Under the pieces are notes generated by a model. That model was not told the DNA's origin and searched no databases. It saw only the letters and a list, made by a program, of their open reading frames with translations. Shown in pieces: positions 14,137-21,080 of a DNA stretch of 23,500 bases. The position numbers and the translations under genes are program-made. Numbering within the stretch: the first letter of the stretch is position 1; each line of letters begins with the position of its first letter. Source of the stretch: Symbiodinium natans (Eukaryota > Sar > Dinophyceae > Suessiales > Symbiodiniaceae); NCBI GenBank assembly GCA_905221605.1, contig CAJNDS010000234.1:64001-87500 (forward strand), given 5' to 3'.

Positions 14137-14164
14137 ACCTCTCTTGTGGGGCATAGAGACACGG
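14137..14164 (+). CDS. candidate mini-exon between two MITEs
   Basis: Strong acceptor CCTCCTTTTCAG, donor CGG|GTAGTA. The frame reads PLLWGIETR and is part of a longer open reading from 14106. It is bounded by MITE B2 upstream and MITE A5 downstream. Confidence 0.45.
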
Positions 14165-14181
14165 GTAGTAGCTCAAGCCCT

Positions 14182-14325
14182 TACTTGGAGGTTCATGGTA
14201 CTTACTAGCCAATGATAACCGTACTTATAACTGCGCTTAGAACCATACTAGGGCACTTCAGGGGCTCAGAAGTACAGTTAGAAGTACAGCTATAATTGGT
14301 AAGTAAGTACCATGAACCTCCAAGT
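14182..14325. mobile_element. MITE family A, copy A5
   Basis: TACTTGGAGGTTCATGGTAC at the left and GTACCATGAACCTCCAAGTA at the right are perfect inverse complements over 20 bases. 144 bp, with an internal duplication of GAAGTACAG. Confidence 0.95.
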
Positions 14326-14375
14326 AGCCCGTGACCCTAAGCCCCCAAACCCAGATCTCCCGCTCCCAGCCGCAG

Positions 14376-14420
14376 GAACCTGTAGAAGCTTCAAGCGTTC
14401 GTGCTTCCGAACTTTGCGGG
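14376..14420 (+). CDS. candidate mini-exon, 15 codons
   Basis: Acceptor CAGCCGCAG. The phase-0 frame reads EPVEASSVRASELCG. It ends before a GC-type site (GCAACC) or an in-frame TAA slightly later. Confidence 0.5.
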
Positions 14421-14429
14421 GCAACCTAA

Positions 14430-14530
14430 GCCTCCCAAACCCTAAACCCTAAACCCTAAACCCCAAACCCTAAACCCTAAACCCTAAACCCTAAACCCGA
14501 AACCCGAAACCCGAAACCGTAAACCCTATA
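14430..14530. repeat. CCCTAAA array
   Basis: About 14 units, the last several CCCGAAA. Confidence 0.93.
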
Positions 14531-14575
14531 CCCTCAACCCTAAACACCGAAGATCCGAAACCCCCAAAGCCGGAG

Positions 14576-14647
14576 GCATCTTCTCTTCCACGAATGCTCG
14601 GCCCAGCCAGCCCACGGCCGCAGCTTGAGACGGACGCAGAGTTTTGA
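14576..14647 (+). CDS. candidate exon, proline/serine-rich
   Basis: Acceptor GCCGGAG. The frame reads ASSLPRMLGPASPRPQLETD and then AEF and a TGA. GT at 14641 is a possible donor. A second frame (GIFSSTNARPSQ) is also open. Confidence 0.4.
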   Translation, partial: ASSLPRMLGPASPRPQLETDAEF

Positions 14648-14736
14648 CCCCCTGGGCCTCAAGGACCCCAAGCCCAAAAAAGCCCAACAAAGCATACGAA
14701 CACCAAGCCCTACAATATATATATATATATAGAGAG

Positions 14737-14799
14737 ACGGACATACATGAATCCGTAAATGAATTCCCTTTGAGGACCGTAGAACATCCCCATTTGCAG
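14737..14799 (+). CDS. candidate exon, 21 codons, acidic
   Basis: After ATATAGAGAG, ending TTGCAG|GGTTC. The phase-0 frame reads TDIHESVNEFPLRTVEHPHL and then Q. Composition is clearly different from the repeat around it. Confidence 0.5.
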
Positions 14800-14813
14800 G
14801 GTTCAGGGTTGAG

Positions 14814-14816
<3 letters not shown>

Positions 14817-14878
<62 letters not shown>
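14817..14878. repeat. poly(T) tract of about 62 bases
   Basis: An uninterrupted T-run immediately after GGGTTGAGGG. Read on the minus strand it is poly(A), as at the 3' end of a retroposed transcript; no retroposon body is recognised. Confidence 0.97.
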
Positions 14879-14882
<4 letters not shown>

Positions 14883-15090
14883 GTTTATCTGGTTTAGGGT
14901 TCAGGGCTGAAGATTCAGGATTTATAGGGTTTGGGGTTCAGGGTTTATGATTGTTTGTTTTTGATTTGTTTTGGGTTTCTAGGGTTTATCGGGTTTATGG
15001 GGTTTATAGGGTTGCAGGGTTGGGTTGATAGGGTTACAGGGTTTATATGTTTTAGGGTGCTTAGGCCTTCAGGTTTGTGTGAAGCAGGGC
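14879..15090. repeat. degenerate GGGTTTATAGGG-type repeat
   Basis: T-rich variants such as GGGTTTATAGGGTT, GGGTTACA and GTTTATGG. It looks like an eroded TTTAGGG array with inserted TA. Confidence 0.7.
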
Positions 15091-15270
15091 TCTTAAACCC
15101 TAAACCCTAGACCCTAAACCTTAAACCCTAAACCCTAAACCCTAAACCCGAAACCGTAAACCCTATCCCCTAAACCCAAAACCCTAAACCCTAAACCCTA
15201 GACCCTAGACCCTAAACCCTAAACCCTAAACCCTAAACCCTAAACCCTAAACCCTAAACCCTAACAATTC
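15091..15270. repeat. CCCTAAA array
   Basis: About 24 units with CCCTAGA and CCGTAAA variants. Confidence 0.95.
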
Positions 15271-15380
15271 TTCCTTCGGGTTCATGTCGGGTGGGGTCGT
15301 CCTCTTAAAGTCTTCGGGTAGTGGGGTTCATCCCTACTAATCCCCACTACTCCCCAAGGCTCCCTAAGCTTACCCCCCAT
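15271..15380. mobile_element. short palindromic insert between two CCCTAAA arrays
   Basis: GTAGTGGGG (15319-15327) and CCCCACTAC (15342-15350) form a small stem, with CTTAAAG/CTAAGCTT outside. It splits an otherwise continuous C-strand array, so it is probably an inserted element. Confidence 0.45.
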
Positions 15381-15455
15381 GAAACCCTAAACCCTAAACC
15401 CTAAACCCTAAACCCTAAACCCTAAACCCTAAACCCTAAACCCTAAACCCTAACT
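15381..15455. repeat. CCCTAAA array
   Basis: About ten near-perfect units. Confidence 0.95.
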
Positions 15456-15463
15456 CCCTTAAG

Positions 15464-15545
15464 GACCCCAGAACTTCGGGTTGGCCAGTGTCTGGGGGGT
15501 TTTCAGGCTGGAAAGGATTTGGGGGTTGATCAAAGAATTGGGGCG
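15464..15545 (+). CDS. low-confidence candidate exon
   Basis: After CCCTTAAG. The frame reads DPRTSGWPVSGGFSGWKGFG. A TTTTCAG inside (near 15505) could be a further acceptor. Confidence 0.3.
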
Positions 15546-15623
15546 GCTGTGGGGTCTATGTTATAGTATATTCTTTTGTACTTAAGGAGCCATGAGATCA
15601 ACCCCCAGATCGGCTTTTGTGAG

Positions 15624-15793
15624 AGATTTTGGAGGTTCGGGTGGCGCTGCAAACCTCTTTTCGGCTTTTGCTCCGACAGCGGAACCTCCAATTAGAACCA
15701 TACGCTGCCACACAGTTGGACAGCGTCTGTTGGGCGTGGCTGGCCAGGCAGCTCTTTGCAAGCCCCGGCACCCCTCTCAGCGCCGACCCCCAG
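15624..15793 (+). CDS. long candidate exon, about 56 codons
   Basis: The frame open from 15623 contains EVRVALQTSFRLLLRQRNLQ, then LEPYAATQLDSVCWAWLARQ and LFASPGTPLSADPQ. It ends CAG(G)|GTTTAGGG. The second half has very high GC3. A competing frame starting at ATG 15592 (RSTPRSAFVRDFGG) is also open throughout, so the frame of the first half is unsure. No family is recognised. Confidence 0.55.
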
Positions 15794-15870
15794 GGTTTAG
15801 GGTTTAGGGTTTAGGGTTTAGAGTTTAGGGTTTAGGGTTTTAGGGTTTAGGGCCAGCCGTAAACCCTAAA
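15794..15870. repeat. TTTAGGG array with short inverted CCCTAAA tail
   Basis: About eight G-strand units, then GGGCCAGCC and GTAAACCCTAAAC. Confidence 0.93.
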
Positions 15871-16085
15871 CTACATTTTTCCCGAGCCTGTTGAGGAGTC
15901 GTAAGCTTGAAAATTCAGGGTGGTGCCTTTGGGGCCAAGGTATCTATCAAAGGCGACTCTGTATCCCTCCACCCAGAATCCTAAGTATATGGTCCCTTGA
16001 AGCTGACCGGGAACTAGAAGGCAGAACCCTATCGATGCCCGGCAACCCGTGTGCTGATGCGTTGGCACTTCGAACCGAGGGTTAG
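15871..16085. CDS. coding-like block, strand unresolved
   Basis: The plus frame from about 15919 (after TTCAG) includes GIYQRRLCIPPPRILSIWSL and ends TAG at 16083. The minus frame (15871-16125) is longer and includes QGTIYLGFWVEGYRVAFDRY. Both look plausible. The minus reading would be the only clear exception to the shared + orientation, and could be a mobile element. Confidence 0.4.
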
Positions 16086-16125
16086 GATGTTCTCTCCGCG
16101 AGGCACCTGCACTCTGATTGAGCAA
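16086..16125 (+). CDS. candidate mini-exon
   Basis: After GGTTAG. The frame reads MFSPRGTCTLIEQ, followed by GTGATG. Then comes a pyrimidine tract CTTTTTCTTTTTCTTGCGTAG that would be a strong acceptor. Confidence 0.4.
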
Positions 16126-16149
16126 GTGATGCTGTCTTTTTCTTTTTCT

Positions 16150-16307
16150 TGCGTAGGGGTTCGTTAGGGTTTTAGGGTTTAGGGTTTGGGTTTTAGGGCT
16201 GGGGCATGCAAAGGTTCATGCTCACACTTATACTTCGGCTAATACTAAGACGACCCGTAACTTTAGGACTCATACAAAGACTCATACTCATATTTCTAGT
16301 TGCGCTT
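16150..16307. other. TTTAGGG remnant and unique spacer
   Basis: GGGTTTTAGGGTTTAGGGTTT at 16168-16188, then CTCATAC-type short direct repeats near 16215-16292. No gene seen. Confidence 0.5.
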
Positions 16308-16401
16308 CTTGGAGGTTCATGGGTATGGTAGCTAAACTTATCACTTTATCTAGGTTACTTATAACCCTACTTCAAAATCATCCAAAATGTGCCTCCAAGT
16401 A
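16308..16401. mobile_element. MITE family A, short copy A6
   Basis: Left CTTGGAGGTTCATGGGTA, right GCCTCCAAGTA, 94 bp. The right end touches the next candidate exon. Confidence 0.85.
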
Positions 16402-16545
16402 ATTCCGCTAGTGCTCATCTGTGCCGCGCCTGGATGCTGGGGCGAGCTGTTTCCATGCTGGCGAGCCGAGTGCATGCGTTTCAAGTCCGCGCTCCCCGCG
16501 GGGGCGTCGGAGCCCTAAGCCTCTGGAAGCATCGGGCTTTTCGGG
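16400..16545 (+). CDS. candidate exon starting at a MITE end
   Basis: Directly after the CCTCCAAG of MITE A6. One frame reads SAHLCRAWMLGRAVSMLASR and then VHAFQVRAPRGG, open to GG|GTTTAG. Another frame (PLVLICAAPGCWGELFPC) is open to 16515. Both are GC-rich and protein-like. Confidence 0.45.
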
Positions 16546-16730
16546 GTTTAGGCTTTAGGGTTGAGGGTTTAGGACTTCGGGGGTGTGGGGGGGGGGGGGG
16601 GGGGGGCTATTTTTCGGGGTTTTGGCTTATTGCGGACGGTTATGGTTAAGGGTTTACAGCCGGGGTTGCAAGCTTTTGGGGTGACCGCTTAAACCCAAAG
16701 TAGTACAGTTGCAGTCAGAGACCTTGTACC
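16546..16730. repeat. degenerate TTTAGGG sequence and poly(G)
   Basis: GGGTTTAGG units at 16546-16575 and a G-run at 16586-16606, then unique sequence to 16730. Confidence 0.7.
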
Positions 16731-16897
16731 CCAAACCCTAAACCCTAAACCCCAAACCCTAAACCCTAAACCCTAAACCCTAAACCCTAAACCCTAAACC
16801 CTAAACCCTAAACCCTAAACCCTAAACCCTAAACCCTAAACCCTAAACCCCTAACCCTAAACCCTAAACCCCAAACCCCAAACCCTGAACACTAAAC
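16731..16897. repeat. CCCTAAA array
   Basis: About 22 units, near perfect in the centre. It ends in AAACCCCTAG before the next island. Confidence 0.96.
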
Positions 16898-16903
16898 CCC
16901 TAG

Positions 16904-16999
16904 TGATGCACGCCCTATGGGGCTTCCGATGCCTCCGTCCAGCTGCGGCGCCTCGCCTGGGCAAAGCTGTCTCCTTTACGCTCAGCGCCAAAAATAGGG
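16904..16999 (+). CDS. candidate exon, basic
   Basis: After CCCTAG. The frame reads MHALWGFRCLRPAAAPRLGK and then AVSFTLSAKNR, ending near GG|GTTTAG. An alternative frame (DARPMGLPMPPSSCG) is also open. Confidence 0.45.
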
Positions 17000-17095
17000 G
17001 TTTAGGGTTTAGGGGTTTAGGGGTTTAGGGTTTAGGGTTTAGGGTAACTAGAACAGGGTTTAGGGTGTAGGGTTTAGGGTTTAGGGCTAGGGTTC
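17000..17095. repeat. TTTAGGG array
   Basis: G-strand units including TTTAGGGG variants, interrupted by AACTAGAACA at about 17046. Confidence 0.92.
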
Positions 17096-17350
17096 TAGGG
17101 GTCTTAATACTTAGAATAGGTTATTATATATGTATATATGTTTTTTTTTTTTTTTGGGGGGGGGTTTCTTATCATATATTTAAAATAAGGGTCCATAAGG
17201 TAATACTATTAGCAACTATGCCGACCCCTACATACTCTGTAGGGTGCAAGTGTGTAAGGGGTTTAGGGTTTAGGGTTTAGGGCTTTTAGGGTTTTTAGGG
17301 TTTTTGGGATTTTTGGTGTCTTTGGGGTTTTTCGGGTTTAAGGGTTTAGG
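17096..17350. other. AT-rich insert and degenerate TTTAGGG
   Basis: 17100-17240 contains TATATATGTATATATG, then T-run plus G-run at 17141-17163, unlike the flanks. 17258-17350 returns to loose GGGTTTTTAGGG units. Confidence 0.5.
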
Positions 17351-17363
17351 GTTTTTACCCAAG

Positions 17364-17450
17364 GAACCCAATGCCCTTTCACGCATGGGATTATTTGGAG
17401 GCCGTTGGATAAAGGATCCCATCCTGCAAGGGAACCGACTTGAAAAGCAG
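17364..17450 (+). CDS. candidate exon, 29 codons, strongly protein-like
   Basis: Acceptor TACCCAAG. The phase-0 frame reads EPNALSRMGLFGGRWIKDPI and then LQGNRLEKQ. No GT follows directly; a GC-type GCAAGG at 17425 is the best internal donor. The island sits between a G-strand and a C-strand block. Confidence 0.55.
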
Positions 17451-17502
17451 CCCTAAACCCTAAACCCTTGGCCCTCAACCCCCCCCCCCCCCCCACCGCG
17501 TT

Positions 17503-17580
17503 GGGATTGGGGGCTTTGAACCGAACACGGGTGTGCCCCTCGCAATCGTCATAAGCCAAACCCCACTCTCGGGCTTCCTG
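17503..17580 (+). CDS. candidate exon, weak borders
   Basis: The frame reads GIGGFEPNTGVPLAIVISQT and then PLSGFL. No AG is close upstream because a C-run precedes. Candidate donor GTGTGC at 17531. Confidence 0.35.
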
Positions 17581-17584
17581 TTTT

Positions 17585-17695
17585 TAGTTTTTAGGGTTTA
17601 GGGTTTAGGGTTCAGGGTTTAGGGTTTAGGGTTTAGGGTTTTTAGCTTTTAGGGTTTAGGGTTTAGGGTTCAGGGTTTAGGGTTGAGGGTAGGTA
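17585..17695. repeat. TTTAGGG array
   Basis: About 13 units with TTCAGGG variants and a TTTTTAGC interruption. Confidence 0.93.
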
Positions 17696-17810
17696 TGTGG
17701 GCCCTAAACATGGTCCCTTACCTCCTTTAAAGGGGTCTAAAGTATGGGCCCTTGGGTTGTGCGGGGTAGAAAAGGGGTACCCACTTAAGGGATAGCACAG
17801 CACTGCGGTG
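17696..17810. other. spacer with palindromic motif
   Basis: GGGCCCTAAACATGGTCCC and GTATGGGCCCTTGGG form partial inverted motifs around CCTTTAAAGG at 17723-17734. Possibly a small relic element. Confidence 0.35.
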
Positions 17811-17965
17811 TACTTGGAGGTTCATGGTACTTACTAACCAATTATAACTGTACTTATAACCCCACTTATAATACCCCTAAAGGGCCTTATAGGGGTTATC
17901 CCTATTATAAGTAGGGTTAGAAGCCCAGTTGTAAGTGGTTATTAAGTCCCATGAACCTTCAAGTA
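17811..17965. mobile_element. MITE family A, complete copy A7
   Basis: 155 bp; left TACTTGGAGGTTCATGGTAC, right CCATGAACCTTCAAGTA. Nearly identical in layout to A2. Its right end abuts the next candidate exon. Confidence 0.95.
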
Positions 17966-18074
17966 CTGTCGAAAAGAAGACAGTCCAGTGGGGCAGTTGG
18001 CCCCTGCGTCGGTTTTCTCGACGCGGCGAGAATGGAGCAGGAAAAAGACAGCACGGACCCGGGTCTGGTCTCGG
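17964..18074 (+). CDS. candidate exon starting at a MITE end
   Basis: After the CTTCAAG of MITE A7. The preferred frame reads EDSPVGQLAPASVFSTRREW and then SRKKTARTRVWSR; a second frame (TVEKKTVQWGSW) is also open. Ends near GG|GTTTAG. Strongly basic at the end. Confidence 0.5.
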
Positions 18075-18075
18075 G

Positions 18076-18105
18076 TTTAGGGTTTAGGGTTTAGGGTTTA
18101 GGATT
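18076..18105. repeat. short TTTAGGG array
   Basis: Four G-strand units only. Confidence 0.9.
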
Positions 18106-18135
18106 TCGGGGAGTTGAATCCCCTCCTCTTTATAG

Positions 18136-18171
18136 ACATCGGAGGAATACAACATCATACGATTTGTTTAT
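18136..18171 (+). CDS. candidate mini-exon, 12 codons
   Basis: Good pyrimidine tract and acceptor CCTCCTCTTTATAG, donor TAT|GTGTAG. The phase-0 frame reads TSEEYNIIRFVY. Confidence 0.5.
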
Positions 18172-18181
18172 GTGTAGTTTT

Positions 18182-18247
18182 GAAACCCTAAACCCTAAAC
18201 CCTAAACCCTAAACCCTAGACCCTAAACCCTAAACCCCAAACCCTAG
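18182..18247. repeat. CCCTAAA array
   Basis: About nine units, followed by a T-rich stretch and GGGCAG acceptor-like end. Confidence 0.93.
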
Positions 18248-18270
18248 ATGATACTTATTTACTTGGGCAG

Positions 18271-18329
18271 CCGAAGAGATTCCACGGAGTCCAGCAAGAA
18301 GCCCTCAAGCCTTTAAGCCACATCAATGG
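18271..18329 (+). CDS. candidate exon, function unknown
   Basis: Acceptor TTTACTTGGGCAG, donor ATGG|GTTTGG. The frame reads EEIPRSPARSPQAFKPHQW, Pro/Ser/Arg-rich and perhaps disordered. Confidence 0.5.
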
Positions 18330-18450
18330 GTTTGGGTCTTGGGGTTTTGGGCTCGGGGTTCAGGGTTGGGGTTTTGGGGTTTTGGGGTTTTGGGGTTTGA
18401 GGTTTGGGGCGTTTGGGGCGATACGCCCGACTCACGCCTTGGAGGGCTCT
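18330..18450. repeat. TTTTGGGG-type array and small island
   Basis: GGGGTTTTGGGGTTTTGGGG at 18360-18395, a variant unit not seen elsewhere in such purity. The island at 18417-18455 reads GDTPDSRLGGLYS in one frame, with weak borders. Confidence 0.7.
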
Positions 18451-18455
18451 ATAGC

Positions 18456-18590
18456 CAACCCTAAACCCTAAACCCTAAACCCTAAACCCCAAACCCTAAA
18501 CCCTAAACCCTAAACCCTAAACCCTAAACCCTAAACCCTAAACCCTAAACCCTAAACCCTAAACCCTAAACCCTAAACCCTAAACCCCGC
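18456..18590. repeat. CCCTAAA array
   Basis: About 19 nearly perfect units. Confidence 0.97.
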
Positions 18591-18620
18591 CCAAACTTTG
18601 AGTCTAAACCCCTCAACCTC

Positions 18621-18720
18621 GGGATGTTCGCCCTTTGGACTAAGAGTCCTTCATAGGGATGATAGTAACCCCCTGCTAAATTTGCCTATTCAGGGCTCTT
18701 AGTATAAGGGGGAACATCCC
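18621..18720. mobile_element. MITE family C, copy C3
   Basis: 100 bp from GGGATGTTCGCCCTTTGGAC to AGTATAAGGGGGAACATCCC. The right end is the best preserved of the family. Confidence 0.88.
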
Positions 18721-18975
18721 AACCGTGACCACCAAAACCCCGAAAACTCTTAAGCCCCTTGCCCCCTAAACCTCCTACGCCTTTAAACCCCTAAACTCCC
18801 AACCCCGAAACCCCTAAACCCCCAAAACCCCCAGCCCCCTGAGCCCTTAAACCCCTAAACCCCGAAACCTTTTATAACCCTAAACCCTAAACCCTAAACC
18901 CTAAATCCTAAACCCTAAACCCTGAACTCCAAACCCTAAGCCCTAAACCCCAATCCCTAAACCGTTTAAACCTTT
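18721..18975. repeat. degenerate CCCTAAA stretch
   Basis: ACCCCCAAAACC and CCCTTAAAC motifs, with clean units at 18878-18925. No gene. Confidence 0.75.
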
Positions 18976-19003
18976 TTTTTGACGTCCAAAGAGTGTTCGC
19001 CAG

Positions 19004-19072
19004 GAGTCTGGGCTGCGCTTGGCCACTATCAGCGGCCCTCGCCCGCCGGAGCGGCCGGGTTCTGAGCACAGG
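19004..19072 (+). CDS. candidate exon, exactly 23 codons
   Basis: Acceptor GTTCGCCAG, donor AGG|GTTTTC, phase 0 to 0. The frame reads ESGLRLATISGPRPPERPGS and then EHR. GC-rich, proline/arginine-rich. Confidence 0.55.
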
Positions 19073-19084
19073 GTTTTCCAGAGG

Positions 19085-19180
19085 GGGGTTTAGGTACTTT
19101 CAGAAGGGTTTAGGGTTTAGGGTGGTTTAGGGTGGTTTTTAGGGTTTAATGAGGGTTTAGGGTTTAGGGTTTAGGGTCTA
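19085..19180. repeat. TTTAGGG array with GGTGGTTTAGGG variant
   Basis: G-strand units interrupted by TACTTTCAGAAG and a GGTTTAGGGTGGTTTTTAGGG stretch. Confidence 0.88.
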
Positions 19181-19285
19181 CCTTAAATCGCTGCAAAGAT
19201 GCGGCTGTTTGGGATGTTCCGAAGCCCTTAGCCCACAACCAGCACTTTAGGGCTTAGGGCCACGGGCAGAGCGATGTTCAGGGTT

Positions 19286-19398
19286 CCCGAAGAGCCCATA
19301 AAACCCCCTTAGTCAAGGAAGATACCTTACTTCATACTAAGGATCCCTATATACTGCTTAAGGCATCTGAATTAAAGGGGGGTTTTGGGCTCTTTGGG
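19286..19398. mobile_element. MITE family B, copy B3
   Basis: CCCGAAGAGCCCATAAAACC at the left and GGTTTTGGGCTCTTTGGG at the right, with a diverged interior still carrying CTAAGGATCCCTATATA. A right-end fragment (GTTGGGCTCTTTGG) follows at 19568-19581. Confidence 0.88.
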
Positions 19399-19409
19399 CT
19401 TAAGGGTTG

Positions 19410-19558
19410 AGGCCTTAACCCTAAACCCTAAACCCTAAACCCTAAACCTTAAACCCTAAACCCTAAACCCTAAACCCTAAACCCCAAGCCCTAAGCCCCA
19501 AACCCCAAGCCCTAAGCCCTAAACCCTGAACCCTAAACCCTAAACCCTAAGCCCTAAC
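19410..19558. repeat. CCCTAAA array with CCCTAAGC variants
   Basis: About 20 units, the second half rich in AAGCCCT variants. Confidence 0.94.
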
Positions 19559-19588
19559 TAAGGGGGCGTTGGGCTCTTTGGTCTTAAG

Positions 19589-19675
19589 AGGGCGGAAAGC
19601 AGAGCAGCAGGTGTGGACCGCGCCGGCGATCGGGCGCACTTCTCTTGCCGCGGGCCCGGAACCGGAGAGCCGGAG
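19589..19675 (+). CDS. candidate exon, exactly 29 codons
   Basis: After GGTCTTAAG (from a family B end fragment), ending CCGGAG|GCTTTAGGG (GC-type donor). The phase-0 frame reads RAESRAAGVDRAGDRAHFSC and then RGPGTGEPE. An internal CAG|GTGTGG is a second possible donor. Confidence 0.5.
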
Positions 19676-19735
19676 GCTTTAGGGTTTAGGGTTTCGGGTT
19701 TAGGGTTTAGGGTTTAGGGGTTAGGGTTTAAGGTG
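19676..19735. repeat. TTTAGGG array
   Basis: About seven units with one TTTCGGG. Confidence 0.92.
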
Positions 19736-19768
19736 AACACTCAACCCTAAAACCCGCTGATCCTGAAG

Positions 19769-19821
19769 ATCCCGACAAGCCCCAAGAAGCTGATATCTGG
19801 TCCAGTAGCATTCTATTGAAG
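19769..19821 (+). CDS. candidate exon before an inverted-repeat element
   Basis: After TCCTGAAG. The frame reads PDKPQEADIWSSSILLKP. Another frame upstream (LILKIPTSPKKLISG) is also open. GT at 19800 is a possible donor. Runs into element E. Confidence 0.45.
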
Positions 19822-19921
19822 CCCCCTCTAATATCAAATATTTCCCATTTCCTATAGTATATTTAGAACGGAGTATTTAATTTTATTGGGTAGGGGGGGG
19901 GGTTTGATATTAGGGGAGGGG
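19822..19921. mobile_element. inverted-repeat element, family E
   Basis: CCCCCTCTAATATCAAA and TTTGATATTAGGGGAGGGG form the termini of a 100 bp AT-rich element. Only one copy is seen in the window. Confidence 0.75.
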
Positions 19922-19959
19922 ATGAGATGGGGGCCTACGGGTTCAAGGCCCCCAACAGC

Positions 19960-20030
19960 CCCTGCATTCAATTATACCTAAGGATCCCTACATGGTTTCG
20001 GTAAACTCCTTAATGGCTCTCTCGGTCTTT
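19960..20030. mobile_element. degenerate family B fragment
   Basis: CTAAGGATCCCTACATGGTTT and CTTAATGGCTCTCTCGG match interior and right-end motifs of family B. The left end is missing. Confidence 0.45.
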
Positions 20031-20036
20031 TTCAAG

Positions 20037-20090
20037 GGATGTACCGTTGGGATGAGAGTCTCTTCACCGGGGATCCCTTGCTCTACCAGG
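20037..20090 (+). CDS. candidate exon, well bordered
   Basis: Strong acceptor CTCGGTCTTTTTCAAG, donor CAGG|GTGGAC. The frame reads MYRWDESLFTGDPLLYQ, aromatic and acidic. Its acceptor tract is contributed by a family B fragment. Confidence 0.55.
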
Positions 20091-20099
20091 GTGGACCGC

Positions 20100-20180
20100 C
20101 TAGACCCTAAACCCTAAACCTACACCCTAAACCTTAAACCCTAAACCCTAAACCCTAAACCCTAAACACCAAACCCTGAA
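20100..20180. repeat. CCCTAAA array
   Basis: About ten units with CCTTAAA and CACCAAA variants. Confidence 0.92.
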
Positions 20181-20203
20181 CCCCAATCTCTGGGGGTCCC
20201 CAG

Positions 20204-20273
20204 CGCTCCCGAGGACGGGCAGCAGCGCGCTGGCACGCGAGGGCCAAGCCCCGGTGAACCCCAGGCACTTCGG
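20204..20273 (+). CDS. candidate exon, function unknown
   Basis: Acceptor GGTCCCCAG, donor CGG|GTCATA. The frame reads APEDGQQRAGTRGPSPGEPQ and then ALR. Gly/Pro/Arg-rich. Good borders. Confidence 0.5.
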
Positions 20274-20572
20274 GTCATAGTGTTTAGGGTTTAGGGTTTG
20301 GATCATCTCACTTTTAAGTAGGGGTTGAGGGAACTAGGTACCTCTAACCCTCTCTCTCTCTATAGATATATACACTCTTATATACCATTTAAGGGATTCG
20401 ATAGGGTACCTCATTCCTTCAGTCTCTACTAAATTCCAGTAGGAGTTAGGGTCATAGGGGGCTTTCGGTTTGTTAGGGGTTTAGGGTTGGTAGGGGTCCT
20501 GTTCACCGAAAGGCCTTGATAGAGAACAACGTTCATGTTTCTTAGTCTTGTCGACCACCTCTCTCTTAACAG
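20274..20572. other. spacer with family D motif and CT-rich tracts
   Basis: TTTAGGG pieces at 20281-20299 and 20478-20488, a CTCTCTCTATAGATATATAC stretch, and the AGGGTACCTCATTCC motif of family D at 20403-20417. It ends in a pyrimidine tract plus TTAACAG. Confidence 0.45.
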
Positions 20573-20726
20573 CCAGGGCGCAATGCAGGAGCCTATAATG
20601 CACAAACGAAATTGTTATGATTCTGTGTATAGATATTTGGACAGCTACCCAAAACCCATTCCAACTAAACAGGCTCCTACATATTATACCTTGTTTCATC
20701 GCATTGGCAGGAGCCAAGACTGTCCA
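20573..20726 (+). CDS. long candidate exon, 51 codons, AT-richer codon use
   Basis: Strong acceptor CCTCTCTCTTAACAG, donor CCA|GTATCC. The frame reads QGAMQEPIMHKRNCYDSVYR, then YLDSYPKPIPTKQAPTYYTL and FHRIGRSQDCP. Tyr/Lys/Pro-rich, with many T- or A-ending codons, unlike the GC3-rich neighbours. The reverse strand is also open (20481-20717). No family is recognised. Confidence 0.55.
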
Positions 20727-20729
20727 GTA

Positions 20730-20822
20730 TCCCTAAACCCTAAACCCTAAACCCTAAACCCTAAACCCTAAACCCTAAACCCTAAACCCTGAACGCCTAA
20801 ACCCTGAACCCTCAACCCTAAA
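20730..20822. repeat. CCCTAAA array
   Basis: About 12 units, the last ones CCCTGAA and CCCTCAA. Confidence 0.95.
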
Positions 20823-20836
20823 CGTCTTTGCTCCAG

Positions 20837-20925
20837 GCCGGCCCAGAACGGAGCGCCCTCGGAGGCGGGGCCACAAAAGTTGGGAGGCGCTTCAGGAAGA
20901 CCCCAATGACACCACATTCTAAAGG
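20837..20925 (+). CDS. candidate exon, basic glycine-rich
   Basis: Acceptor TTTGCTCCAG. The phase-0 frame reads AGPERSALGGGATKVGRRFR and then KTPMTPHSKG. A second frame (TERPRRRGHKSWEALQEDPN) is also open. The frame enters a TTTAGGG array. Confidence 0.5.
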
Positions 20926-20952
20926 ATTTAGGGTTTAGGGTTTAGGGTTTAG

Positions 20953-21007
20953 GCCTTTCAAGACACGAGCCAACCTTGCATTGCGCGTGTTCCCAGAACG
21001 GGAGCTC
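20953..21007 (+). CDS. candidate exon, function unknown
   Basis: After GGTTTAG, or at 20963 after TTTCAAG; donor CTC|GTAGAA. The frame reads PFKTRANLALRVFPEREL. Without splicing it ends in a TGA at 21026. Confidence 0.45.
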
Positions 21008-21080
21008 GTAGAAATGCTATTCTCATGACCGGCGCTGGGCATGTTTCTTAAACTGCTCTTGGGTGGTTTGATTTAACCAG

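Noticed and set aside
16040-16082. tRNA-like B box (TTCGAACC)
   Set aside because: No matching A box, cloverleaf or terminator was found around it.
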